Assembly (NCBI GenBank): GCA_023055425.1
Contig: JALGPY010000002.1
Coordinates: 156,189,345-156,253,344 of the forward strand
DNA length: 64,000 bases
DNA from: Linanthus parryae
Taxonomy: Eukaryota > Streptophyta > Magnoliopsida > Ericales > Polemoniaceae
Direction of reading: 5' to 3'
Shown: positions 25,401-35,274 of the stretch, one piece after another
How the letters are laid out: every line of letters begins with the position of its first letter
Numbering within the stretch: position 1 is the stretch's first letter
The notes under the pieces: model-generated
The model's input: the letters and a program-made list of their open reading frames with translations, nothing else
What the model was told of the DNA's origin: nothing
Databases searched by the model: none
Translations under genes and position numbers: made by a program

Positions 25401-27873
25401 TACGGGCTGGCGGATCTGCATGGACTATCGGAGGCTAAACGATGCAACATTGAAGGACCACTTCCCGCTGCCATTCATGGACCAGATGCTGGACCGGCTC
25501 GCCCATCATGCCTACTACTGTTTTCTAGACGGGTATTCCGGGTACAACCAGATTTGCATAGCCCCGGAGGATCAGGAAAAGACGACGTTTACCTGCCCGT
25601 ACGGTACGTTCGCGTTTCGGCGCATGCCGTTCGGGCTGTGTAACGCCCCTGCCACGTTTCAGAGATGTATGATGGCGATTTTTTCCGACATGATCGAGAA
25701 AAATCTGGAGGTGTTCATGGATGACTTTTCACTCTTCGGGGACAGTTTCGATGACTGCCTGTTCCATTTGGGCCAGGTTCTGATCCGATGCAAGAAGGCA
25801 AATTTGGTGCTCAATTGGGAAAAGTGTCACTTTATGGTCACCGAGGGGATCGTGCTGGGTCACAGAATTTCCAGCAAAGGACTCGAGGTGGACAGGGCTA
25901 AGATCGAGGTGATAAAGCAGCTTCCATACCCGACGAACGTAAAGGCGATCAAAAGTTTTCTGGGACATGCAGGATTTTACCGAAGATTCATCAAGGACTT
26001 TTCCAAGATCACAAAGCCACTTTGCGCGTTACTCGGAAAAGACGTACCCTTTGATTTCGATGCAGCATGTCGGCAAGCTTTTGACCACTTGAAAGAGAAG
26101 CTGACCACAGCCCCGGTTATAACCACGCCAGATTGGTCACTCCCGTTTGAGCTGATGTGTGACGCCAGCGACTATGCAGTCGGGGCAGTTTTGGGACAGC
26201 GGAAGGATAAGGTATGCCACGTCATTTATTATGCGAGCCGGGTACTCAACGATGCCCAGCTCAACTATGGCACGACAGAAAAGGAACTGCTGGTCGTGGT
26301 GTACGCCCTGGACAAATTCAGGCCCTATTTGGTCGGGTCAAAAGTTATCGTTTTTACCGACCATAGTGCTCTGAAATACCTGCTGGACAAGAAGGACGCA
26401 AAACCGAGACTGTTGAGGTGGGTACTACTGATGCAGGAATTCGATGTGGAAATCCGGGACAAGAAGGGTGTTGAGAACGTGGTAGCGGATCACCTATCCA
26501 GACTTGAGAACGTGAAGGTGGACCCGGTGCCGATCAAGGAAAACTTCCCGGACGAGCACATCATGGCAGTCAAGATCGGGAGACCATGGTACTATGCCAT
26601 AGCCAACTACTTGGTAACTGGCACGCTTCCCGAGGATCTCACCCCGTCGCAGCGGAAAAAGTTCATTGCCGAGAGTCGACAGTATTTCTGGGACGACCCG
26701 TACTTGTTCAAACAGGGGGCCGACAACATCCTGAGAAGGTGTATCCCGACCCACGAGGCCTGGAACGTGATCCGACACTGCCACTCATCACAGTGTGGGG
26801 GTCATTTTGGGGGAACGCGAACAGCGCATAAAATACTGCAGTCCGGTTTTTTCTGGCCGACAATCTTCAAGGACTGTCACGACTATGTGCAGGGATGCGA
26901 TAGGTGCCAGAGGACAGGAAACACGTCACACCGGGACGAGATGCCGATGACCGTGTGGCAGGAGGTAGAGCCATTTGATGTATGGGGGATTGACTTCATG
27001 GGTCCGTTCCCGTCTTCGGTGGGGAATCTTTACATTCTGCTGGCAGTGGATTATGTGACAAAGTGGATCGAGGCGATCGCGTGTCAGAAAAACGATGCAG
27101 CTACCGTTGAGCGTTTTCTGAAACGTAACGTTTTCACTCGTTTCGGGACTCCCAGGGCAATGATCAGCGACGAGGGCTCTCACTTCATCAATCGAGTTTT
27201 TGCGAAAGTTCTGAAACAGTACGGCGTGTCAGTTCATAAAGTATCGTTACCTTACCATCCGCAGACGAACGGGCAAGCCGAGGTGTCGAATCGAGAGATC
27301 AAGAGCATACTCGAGAAAACAGTGAATCTCGGCCGAAAGGATTGGTCAGTCAGACTAGACGATGCGCTTTGGGCCTACAGGACAGCTTTCAAAACACCGC
27401 TGGGAATGTCACCGTACCAGCTCGTTTTTGGGAAAGCGTGCCACTTACCGGTGGAACTGGAGCATAAGGCGTATTGGGCCATCAAACTGCTGAACTTGGA
27501 CCAGAACCTAGCAGGGGATAAGAGGAAGATGGCACTGCTGGAATTGGAAGAATTCCGCAGAACGGCTTTCGAGAGCGCCAAAATTTACAAAGAGAAGACA
27601 AAGAAGTGGCATGATCATCGTATCACGCCAAAGCAGTTTAACGAAGGCGACAAAGTGCTTCTCTACAATACCCGGATGCGGTTCTTTCCGGGGAAGCTGA
27701 GGTCTCGTTGGTCGGGACCGTTCATCATCAAGCAGATTTTTGCCTGGGGGGCATTTGAGCTGGAAAATCCAAAAGACAACTCCAGTTTCAGGGTGAACGG
27801 GAACCGGATCAAGCCGTATCTCGAGACCGCCGAAGTCGTCAAAATAGACCCGGTCTATTTTGATGACCCGTAA
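22465..27873 (+). pseudogene. Athila gag-pol polyprotein, single in-frame TAG
   Basis: One frame of about 1,800 codons runs from ATG 22465 to TAA 27873, broken only by TAG at 23083-23085. Gag lies before and around it (FHGRADEDPNDFIGKFEDYC, then after the stop SFRQ...[10 protein letters not shown]). Counting residues from ATG 23113: protease [13 protein letters not shown] with Asp435; reverse transcriptase [16 protein letters not shown] and VFMDD near 867-871; RNase [15 protein letters not shown]; integrase zinc region (H..H...CDRC near 1220-1265) and catalytic Asp1294, Asp1353, Glu1390. No gag zinc knuckle was seen, as is usual for Athila. The sequence after the TAG (AGT GAA) is not a known plant readthrough context, so a nonsense mutation is the simpler reading. 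Just after the stop, GGGAGGCAACCCA (near 27920) is a motif often found after Athila pol. Confidence 0.93.
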
Positions 27874-28142
27874 AAGGTAACAAGGTCGGGCCGTCGACCG
27901 TAAATCACAAGGCGCTGTTTGGGAGGCAACCCAAAATTTATCGTTTATTTAGTTAGTCTTATTAGTTATTACGTTAGTATGTCAGTTCTGAATTTTTGAG
28001 AGAGGCGAGATGAGCGGGTTTTTAACGTTGAATTTGAAAGTGTGCAGAAACAGAATCATCCAAAACAGCCAAAATCAGGAAAGCAGGGGGAGAGAGAAAC
28101 TTTGAAAAAAAAAAAAAAAAAAATTGCATTTTTGCCCTCGGG

Positions 28143-28259
28143 CTGCGTATATACGCAGCCCCTGCGTATATACGCAACCCGTGGGGCAAGGTTGCAATTT
28201 TTTTTCGTTTTTTGGTTGATTTCTGGTTGGGTATATACGCAGTACTGCGTATATACGTA
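28143..28259. repeat. palindrome copies between pol and ORF2
   Basis: Two copies 19 bp apart (28143-28158 and 28162-28177, the second with one end change) and two more degenerate ones (about 28229-28242 and 28244-28259), flanked by A/T homopolymers. Confidence 0.95.
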
Positions 28260-28355
28260 AAGAGGAAGAAAAAGAAAAAAAAAAAAAAAAATTTGAAAAT
28301 TTTTCAAAACCCCGGGGGTATTTTGGTCATTTTGACCAAATTAGGTCATATGCAA

Positions 28356-28366
28356 GGGGGGGGGGG
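28356..28366 (+). repeat. poly-G run (11)
   Basis: Eleven consecutive G residues lie in the leader region before Athila ORF2, just upstream of a pyrimidine-rich stretch (28378-28425). Confidence 0.9.
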
Positions 28367-28696
28367 ACGGGTAGCCATTGTTGGCACCTCCCTTTCTCTC
28401 TCTACCTCCATTTGCTCTCACTTGAAGAACACATTTTTTGACTCGGACCTCCAAATCAAATTCCGGGCACATTTCTGGAATCCTCTCGTCGCAAGGAGCA
28501 AGATTCATCCATCCAAATCCAGAAACAAGTGAAAATCGAGAGAGCAAGTTCCATCAAAAAGTGAGGTGTTCTTGAAGAAAAGTGCAGATTCGGAGGTGTT
28601 AGAGCAAGAACTTGCAAAATCCGTAGAAGGGAACGTGAACGAGGAGATCGAGGGCTTCGATTTGGTGGGCTCGGAATTCAATTCCGGGCAGTTGAC

Positions 28697-28750
28697 TTTT
28701 CCGGCGACTTTTCCGGCGACCACCGGCGGTTTTCCGGCGACTTTCCGGGC
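28697..28750 (+). repeat. TTTTCCGGCGAC short repeat
   Basis: Several near-copies of TTTTCCGGCGAC follow each other inside a 70-codon open frame (28566-28778) ahead of ORF2. The open frame has no recognised domain and may be an upstream ORF or non-coding leader. Confidence 0.7.
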
Positions 28751-28996
28751 AGAATCTCCGGTCTTCACCCCTGTTTAGGGAAGGTCGAAAATCTCATCCC
28801 TCGCTTTATTTTCCGTTTTGGCACGGCCCGTAGCCGGGCCCGTTATTTTTCGGTAATTTTGCATTTGGAGCGGCACTTGCCGTGTGGACCTCTGGTAGAT
28901 CTTAGGTGGACTACCTACTGCGACACACTATTTTTGTGCACGTTTCACGTTTTGCTCTATTTCCCGAGTCGGCACATTTTTCGAAATTAGGCTGTT

Positions 28997-30810
28997 ATGG
29001 AGTTTCATGTGCCCCTCTTAGACCATAACCGAGATGACATCCCTACGGATTATGAGCCGGAAGAGCTCACCCCTTTGCTATTTGACAGTTTTAGGTTCGT
29101 TAGCTATCAAGCCCAATTTTACTTTATGACGGCGACCAAAATGACTCATAGCATTCCCGTAGACTACAAGTTTGAGGTCGACCATACTTACATGCCGCCA
29201 GAGATGGCCGCCTATGCGAGTCGACCGGACATTTTCGGGACGTCCCTAGCAGGGTTCCCGGACTTGTCCGACACTGACTTGGTGCGTGAGTTCTACGCGA
29301 ACCTCATGTGCAGGGGGAGGGGGAAGCCAATGGGGATGTCCGTTGGGTCTATATGAGGCGTACGTTTATTTTGCTCACGGCGGATACCATCCGCCAAGCG
29401 TATCAGATTCCGATGCGCCACATCTCGTGCTCATATGCCGAGTGTGCTGACTACCCGCCGAGCGATGCTGAGCTGTTGCGGGTTGTGACTGGTGGGCACC
29501 CGGGTGCCCATTTTGAGAGAGAGGGGCCAGGCGAGATAGGCAAGAAATTGCATTCTCGTTTTGTTACCGGCCCGCCACGGTGGTGGGCCGCGTGGGTAGT
29601 GAACAGGGTTGTAGGTATTAAACACTTCACCTACCTTGACTTCGAGTATGTACTCTTAGTCTATTGCCTTGTGCTGGGACGAGACGTGGACATTCCTCGT
29701 CGTATTTGGGTGTATATGATGGAGCGGAACTGCACCGGTAGCAAGAAGGGATTGGGGTACGCCAACCTCATTGCCAAACTTGCACGGGAGTACGAGGTTC
29801 CGATGCCAGATTTACAGGGTGACTTAGCGCCTCCTTTGCTCCGGCCTTATAGGAAGCTTATTAGTCGTCACCCGGGCCTGCCACCTCCAGTTGTTGACCT
29901 CGATGAGGATGATGACTTTATGGAGGAGGACCCGGCACCTGCCCCTGCCCCTGCCCCTAGGAGGCGATCGACTCAGGAGCGACCAGTCAGTCGCCAGGCA
30001 TCGGCCGGACTCCGGCGATGCCGTACTTCTCGAGAGAGCGAGCGCCCCGAGTCGAGTAGGCAGGGGACTGAGAGGAATGCCCAGCCTCAGCCTGCCCATG
30101 AGAGAGAGAGACCGGCCCCGCGGGCCAACCCGGCCCCACGAGCTAGACCGGCCCCGCCCCGTAGACTGCCCAGAGTGGATGAGAGATTTGAGGGGTGTCG
30201 GGGTGGACGCAAGTCCATTGGAGAGAAGGTGTTAGAGGGAGTGGGCAAGATCTGGAGAGCGGTGACGCATGTCCGCCGGACTCAGCGGAAGGTCACCAAG
30301 GACACCCAGGCTGCCCTTGCGAGTATTCGAGAGGAGCAGCGGGATGCGGCTCGGTACGCAGGCCGAGACCCGCCACTCCCGCTGTATTTTCCGCCCACCT
30401 ACTCCAGTAGCTTTACTGAGGGATGGTCGGATGACGGGGACTCTAGCGAGTACACGTCTGCTCCGCCACCCCCGACCCAGCCACCACCACCGACTCAGCC
30501 ATCACCGCCACCTGCCAGACAGGAGAGACGGCAGCCTGGGACACGATCCCGGCAGCCTACGGGTCGTCAGGCTGGGACACGTACCCGACAGACTGGGGCC
30601 CGTTCTCACCAGCAGTCCAGTGGCAGGACGACTTTGCGGTCCCAGCCACCTAGCAGTTGGACTGGGTCCGAGTCGCAGTCCTTGGATTACCGGCCCCGTA
30701 CACGGGCGCGCCAGCCGGTATTTAGGACTGATTCAGAGAGCAGCTCACCGGGTAGCATTTCCGGTACGTCCGAGACCGGGTCCGACCCGACATTTTTTCC
30801 GGACGAGTGA
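28997..30810 (+). pseudogene. Athila ORF2 (env-position accessory protein), frameshifted
   Basis: The ATG at 28997 opens a frame (MEFHVPLLDHNRDD) that reads into LVREFYANL. The conserved continuation (VRWVYMRRTFILLTADTIRQ) lies in a different frame that runs to the stop at 30810. The change falls near 29308-29345, in a G-rich stretch (cagggggaggggga), so an indel in a homopolymer is likely. The N-terminal half resembles the uncharacterised 'putative plant transposon protein' domain common in Athila ORFs. Then come an acidic patch (about 29900), an Arg/Pro-rich segment, and Pro/Gln/Ser/Arg-rich low complexity (PPPPTQPPPPTQPSPPP near 30460). No signal peptide or clear membrane anchor is seen, so an envelope function is not supported. 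Confidence 0.75.
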
Positions 30811-30838
30811 GTGCCATGAGGGCATGCCACCTCTTAGT

Positions 30839-30852
30839 GGGGGGGGGGGGGG
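30839..30852 (+). repeat. poly-G run (14)
   Basis: Fourteen consecutive G residues lie about 30 bases after the ORF2 stop codon. Confidence 0.9.
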
Positions 30853-31054
30853 TGGTAGTCGTGTCTGCATTAACCCGGTCTGCACGTTTTTTCGTATTTA
30901 TTTTTATTTTTATTTTTATTTTTGAGTCAGCATATTTTCTTTATTTGAGTCAACCCACCATAATCATTCTAGCCATGCATTGTAAATAAAAAAAAATAAT
31001 AAAAAAAAAAATTTGAAAAATTGAAAAAATTAAAAATTTTTTATGCTGCTGATT

Positions 31055-31087
31055 GGGTATATACGCAGGACCTGCGTATATACGCAA
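31055..31087. repeat. palindrome pair downstream of ORF2
   Basis: GGGTATATACGCAG (31055-31068) and CTGCGTATATACGCAA (31072-31087) form one more pair, about 245 bases after the ORF2 stop. Confidence 0.95.
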
Positions 31088-31991
31088 ACAGCAAGTATAA
31101 ATTATTTTTCAGAAAAAAAAAAAGATTAAAATCAGAAAATTTTGAGAAAGGGCAATCGAGATAACGAAAACAGTGAAGAAATTGAGTTTGAATCCTTTGA
31201 AAGAAAAGAAAACTTGCACCGAGGTATAGTAGATAGGTGAGAGCCAGTGACCTTTGGAATCCGCAAGTAGTTATCAACTGAGCGAAAAATCCGACTAGTT
31301 GCTACACCGCCGTCACATAGGTAGTCGACAACCCGCCCACGGGCGCCGTCACGGTCATCGCATTTTTCGGTGGAGTGACTGGCTATCAAGGGACCTCACG
31401 TCCTGTTTCTTTCCCCTAGGTCCAACTAGTCAACCCGTTTGAAGCCATTTACCCTCTTTCTTCGTAGCCACTTTAGCCTAGGCAGCCTTCTTTGAGACCT
31501 CATCAGTCGATAGTTGGCTATTCTACGTGTTATGACGGAGGGAGTGAGTAGGGGACATGTTTTAGATAGGGGAGCTTCATGAGTTATCAGTTTTGGACAG
31601 TTTCGGTTTTGACACGTTTTTCGAGGGAAGGACAGGGTGAGTGAGAGGCGACAGTGCATTAATTTGCGGAGGTGGATCACTTCACTACATAGTGACCACA
31701 GGAGGAGTTAGTCGCGTGCGAGCATCTTTCGCACAAACTGGGGTTCCGGGGGGTTGTAGGGTCAATTGGTGGTTGTGCCGTTTTTCTACATCTTTGGTGA
31801 TGAGGAGGTTCGGTGGGACTGCACAATATTATTTCGACTACAGGATCAGCGCTTCAGGATTAGTGTGGGGGTACTTCACATGAGGACATTTTACGTACCC
31901 ACGACAGAGATTTATTTTCACTCACTCAGCTTTAGTCAGTTTAGCATTGTTGATATTCGTGTGCGTATGTATATATAGTTGTGAAAAAGAA

Positions 31992-32029
<38 letters not shown>

Positions 32030-32758
32030 AAAGAAAAAAAAAAAAAAGAAAAAAAAAAAAAAGAAAAATTATTATGATCTAGTTTTTAGTTTGTTTTGTG
32101 TTTTTGTTGTTTAAATAAAAAGCTGAGTGAGTGGCACAATTTTCGAGACGTTTGCACCGCTTCACATTTGTGGCCGCGAGCACGGCAGAGACACACCGGG
32201 GGACAGGAGAATTGGGAAAGCAGGAACTTCGGTGTTTCGGGCAGTTTTTCGGGATCTCGGTGAGGGGTGTGAGTTTGGTAAATTGTGAGAATGTCATAAC
32301 ATGTAGGATTAGGCCGTACCTTGATACATATATTTATCCTACCTGTTTAGGCATAGATCCTTTCGGAAATAGCTCGGATGGTAAAGTTAGCTAGGGATTT
32401 GCTCAGTTTGATAACCAAAGTAATAGTACTTCGGTTCAGTGCTTAAATCCACCATATAAATCTGTTCAGACTTACCGATCGCTTGCAGGGAAGTAAATTC
32501 TGAAAAGGATGAGATCACGAGGACACACTGTTTCTGTTTTTGAGGTTGCCCGATCTCGCCAAAAATATTTTTGTCACTAGTCTGTTTTGAGTCGTTTGAG
32601 TCTGTGTATATTCTATCTGCGTCAGTTTTCTATCGAGTCGTCCGGTTGAAAGGTTCGGGTCGAAAGTGTATGCAACGGTAGGGTATGTGCAGAGTCAGTC
32701 ACGAGGACAGAACTGCAGGACTAGAGTTGGCAGGATTGCTCGGGACGAGCAATGTTTA
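31088..32758 (+). other. Athila 3' non-coding region
   Basis: About 1.7 kb without a supported gene between the last palindrome pair and the polypurine tract. It includes an oligo-purine tract of roughly 85 bases (31983-32067, A runs broken by single G). The long untranslated tail is usual for Athila. Confidence 0.7.
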
Positions 32759-32771
32759 GTGCGGGGGTATT
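32759..32771 (+). other. Athila polypurine tract
   Basis: GTGCGGGGGTATT directly precedes the TGATAACG start of the 3' LTR and would prime plus-strand DNA synthesis. Confidence 0.8.
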
Positions 32772-34412
32772 TGATAACGCCCAATTAGGGGTTATCTTTT
32801 AGCCTGATTTCACGAGTATTTGTGCCGAAATTAGCGGTTTTTGCCGGAAAATGCCTTAGAATGCCCCGGGAATCTAGAACGAGACGTTTATTTGTACTTG
32901 CTGGATTTCTGCTTATTTCTGCTCATCTCTTGCTATATTTGGATATGATCGCGGGTATTCGTTCGTGTTGCCTTTTCAGGAACAGGTTCAGGAGGTGCAT
33001 CGGGAAGCGTGCCGGGACCCAGCGGGGACCGTCTCGGGAAACGTGCACAAGACCGGGACACGACGGAAACACGGAAGAGCAGAAGAGCACCGAAGAGGCA
33101 AGCCGGGAGCATCAGGAAGAAGAGTGGGACCCAGGGGACCAGTCCTGGCCCACCAGAGGACCAAGTGGGCCCCACATACCCCACGGCCTGCGTATATACG
33201 CAGTCCCTGCGTATATACGCAGCACCTGCGTATATACGCAGGCCCTGCGTATATACGCAGCACCTGCGTATATACGCAGGCAGTGGGGAGGTGGGGGGAT
33301 CTTGGTTGGGCCCTGGTTGCGTATATACGCAGCCCTTGCGTATATACGCAGCCAGTTTGACTTTTTGACAAAGACGGTGGACCGATGGCATATTCCGTAA
33401 TTTCGAGCACGAGCGTTTTCAGGAAACAGCACTATTTAAAGACTCGTCCAGACTCGTTTTGAAGACACGAAGGACACAGCACAATTCACAGCACAACCGA
33501 AGGACAAGTCGGAGCATTCACGGAGAGCACGAAAGCGCGATTCGAGATTCGAAGACTTAGTTTGATTTCGTTCTCTCTCTTTATATTCAGAAACTGCGTT
33601 TTGTATTATGTCTAGTCGTAGCTAAACTTTTCACCTAGGTTCTCGGTGAACCTAGGGTTTCGTACTCAGATTTTATGATTACTACGTTTATGGATTCATG
33701 ATGATTGTCTTAATTCAGCAAGTTGTATCTGTTATTCTGGTTTGATTATTATCGAATATGCATGATAGGATTGATCACCCAGGATTGCTATAGACCCGAG
33801 CTTGTAGGTGAAAACGTCAAGTTAGGGTTAGGAAGAAAAACCGGGATTTAGTACCTTACCCTGATAGACCGACCAGAGAAAGGGAGATAGGGCTAGCATT
33901 GAAAAACGTGAGACCAACTGTTAGAGGATTTGACCCGGGCCATTCGGACAGGTTAGAAACCCTAACAGGATTAGACCGAGACTGCAAACTTAGGCAGCTT
34001 AACAAGAATCCGAAAGTCTGCAGGATCGGGATTACGTGTGGAAGCTGAAAAGTCACTGCACAACTGGTACGTTGCACAGATACCGAAACTGCTGAGTGTT
34101 TTCATGAACGAACGTAAAACTGAAATCTGTAGAAACCCTAGGGGATCCTGGAGCCTAGTCTTCATCTATTATCGTTACAACAAAATCAGCTTATTTCTGA
34201 AAACGTCACAAAAATATTTACAGTTTTAAATTCTGTTTTTAGTTTAGTCACTATAATCACAACCTACTCCTCCTGGTTACTACTCTTGGGAAACCGAAAC
34301 TGACAACGTGAGTAAACCCGAAACAGTCCTCGTGGGAACGATAATCCGAGTCTAATTGCACCCGGTACTACAAGATTCGTACACTTGCGATAGCACGCTA
34401 AATTGCGCATCA
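32772..34412 (+). repeat. Athila 3' LTR
   Basis: Same ends as the 5' LTR (TGATAACGCC to TTGCGCATCA). It is 38 bp longer because its palindrome array has two more 19-bp units. Otherwise two substitutions were found by eye. Confidence 0.97.
33188..33351. repeat. palindrome array, 7 copies (3' LTR)
   Basis: Five perfect CTGCGTATATACGCAG copies start at 33188, 33207, 33226, 33245 and 33264 (period 19). Two more cores follow at 33318 and 33337. Spacer triplets run TCC, CAC, GCC, CAC, against GCC, CAC in the 5' LTR. Confidence 0.98.
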
Positions 34413-34417
34413 ATACC

Positions 34418-35269
34418 TAAACTCGGTAACTTTTTACTTTGAATGTTTTCTCATTCAACACATTTCTTAAAACTTTCCAACCTACTTGGAGAAGATCTCA
34501 CATAACGGACAACACTTCTAATTTTAACATTTGTATCCTCAATCTCTTCTAGACCATCTTTCACAATTAGGTGAAGAATGTGAGCACAACATCTCACATG
34601 GAGAAACTCGTGCTCAATTATGGTACCCCTCCCATCTTTAGTTCTCCTTTTTAGGTGACGATGGCTCCATCATTGGAGCTTGCATTGTCAACAGTTATAA
34701 TTAATAAGTTTCCTATTCCCCACTCTTTCAAACAAGCCTCAATAACCTTACCAACAGTCTCACCTTTGTGATTATGTACTTTGAAAGAAATTCAAAATTC
34801 GCTTTTGATAGTTCCACGTATCATCTATCCAATGACAAGTGATACAAATGTAATTGAAATTCTGAATTGAGTCCAAGTATATGTGGTAAGGCAGACTCGT
34901 TGGTACCTTAACGTTAATTTCAATTTTGATTTCTCTTCTAGGTAAATCCAAAGACAGACACGTGCCACTGTCCACCTAGAAGGAATGAGAAACCCTGGTT
35001 GCATCCCTTGGCAGAATAACTTGAAACTAGCCCCCTCATTCATTCTAAAGGGAAGTTCGTCGATCATCACCATTTTTGCAAGATCTTTCCGATTATTGTC
35101 AGCACAAAATACAACAGATTTTAAGCTACCAGCAAGTATGCCCTTCTCATTAGCAACACCAGGAGTGAAAGCCAATGTCTTTTGTTTCTTATCCTCTTCA
35201 CGGTGGGAATGATTCTTACAATTATTATACTTAGCCCACAAGATGCTAGTTCCATGTTGGCTCGGATCA
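34418..35269 (-). pseudogene. hAT transposase, central part
   Basis: Read downward from 35269: HGTSILWAKYNNCKNHSH, AKMVMIDELPFRMNEGASF, SRWT, KVCLTT-like sequence (about 34890), then after frame breaks VDNASSNDGAIVT (about 34690), the CCAHILHLIV region (about 34590) and LPSLGIETRW reaching the insertion point. These are the ordered conserved blocks of plant hAT transposases between the zinc finger and the dimerisation domain. Frame changes around 34830-34770 indicate decay besides the two insertions. Confidence 0.88.
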
Positions 35270-35274
35270 GCAGC

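Larger units (their letters stand above)
20717..34412 (+). mobile_element. Athila-lineage Ty3/gypsy retrotransposon, full length
   Basis: A complete 13,696-bp element with LTRs of 1603 bp (left) and 1641 bp (right). It is flanked by the 5-bp target duplication ATACC (20712-20716 and 34413-34417). Gene order is gag, protease (DLGA variant), reverse transcriptase, RNase H, integrase, then a separate ORF2 and a long non-coding tail. The primer site TGGCGCCGTTGCCGGGGA, the LTR start TGATAACGCCCAATT and the extra 3' ORF are Athila hallmarks. By eye the LTRs differ by two substitutions (around 20973/33028 and 22107/34199) and by two 19-bp repeat units, so insertion is very recent. Confidence 0.97.

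Noticed and set aside
28997..30810. Athila ORF2 as a viral envelope protein
   Set aside because: No signal peptide, no clear membrane anchor and no cysteine pattern of a fusion protein could be seen; only its position suggests env.
33188..33351. Palindrome array considered as a CRISPR-like array
   Set aside because: Spacers are only 3 bp, units are palindromic, and the array lies in the LTR of a plant retrotransposon with no cas genes.
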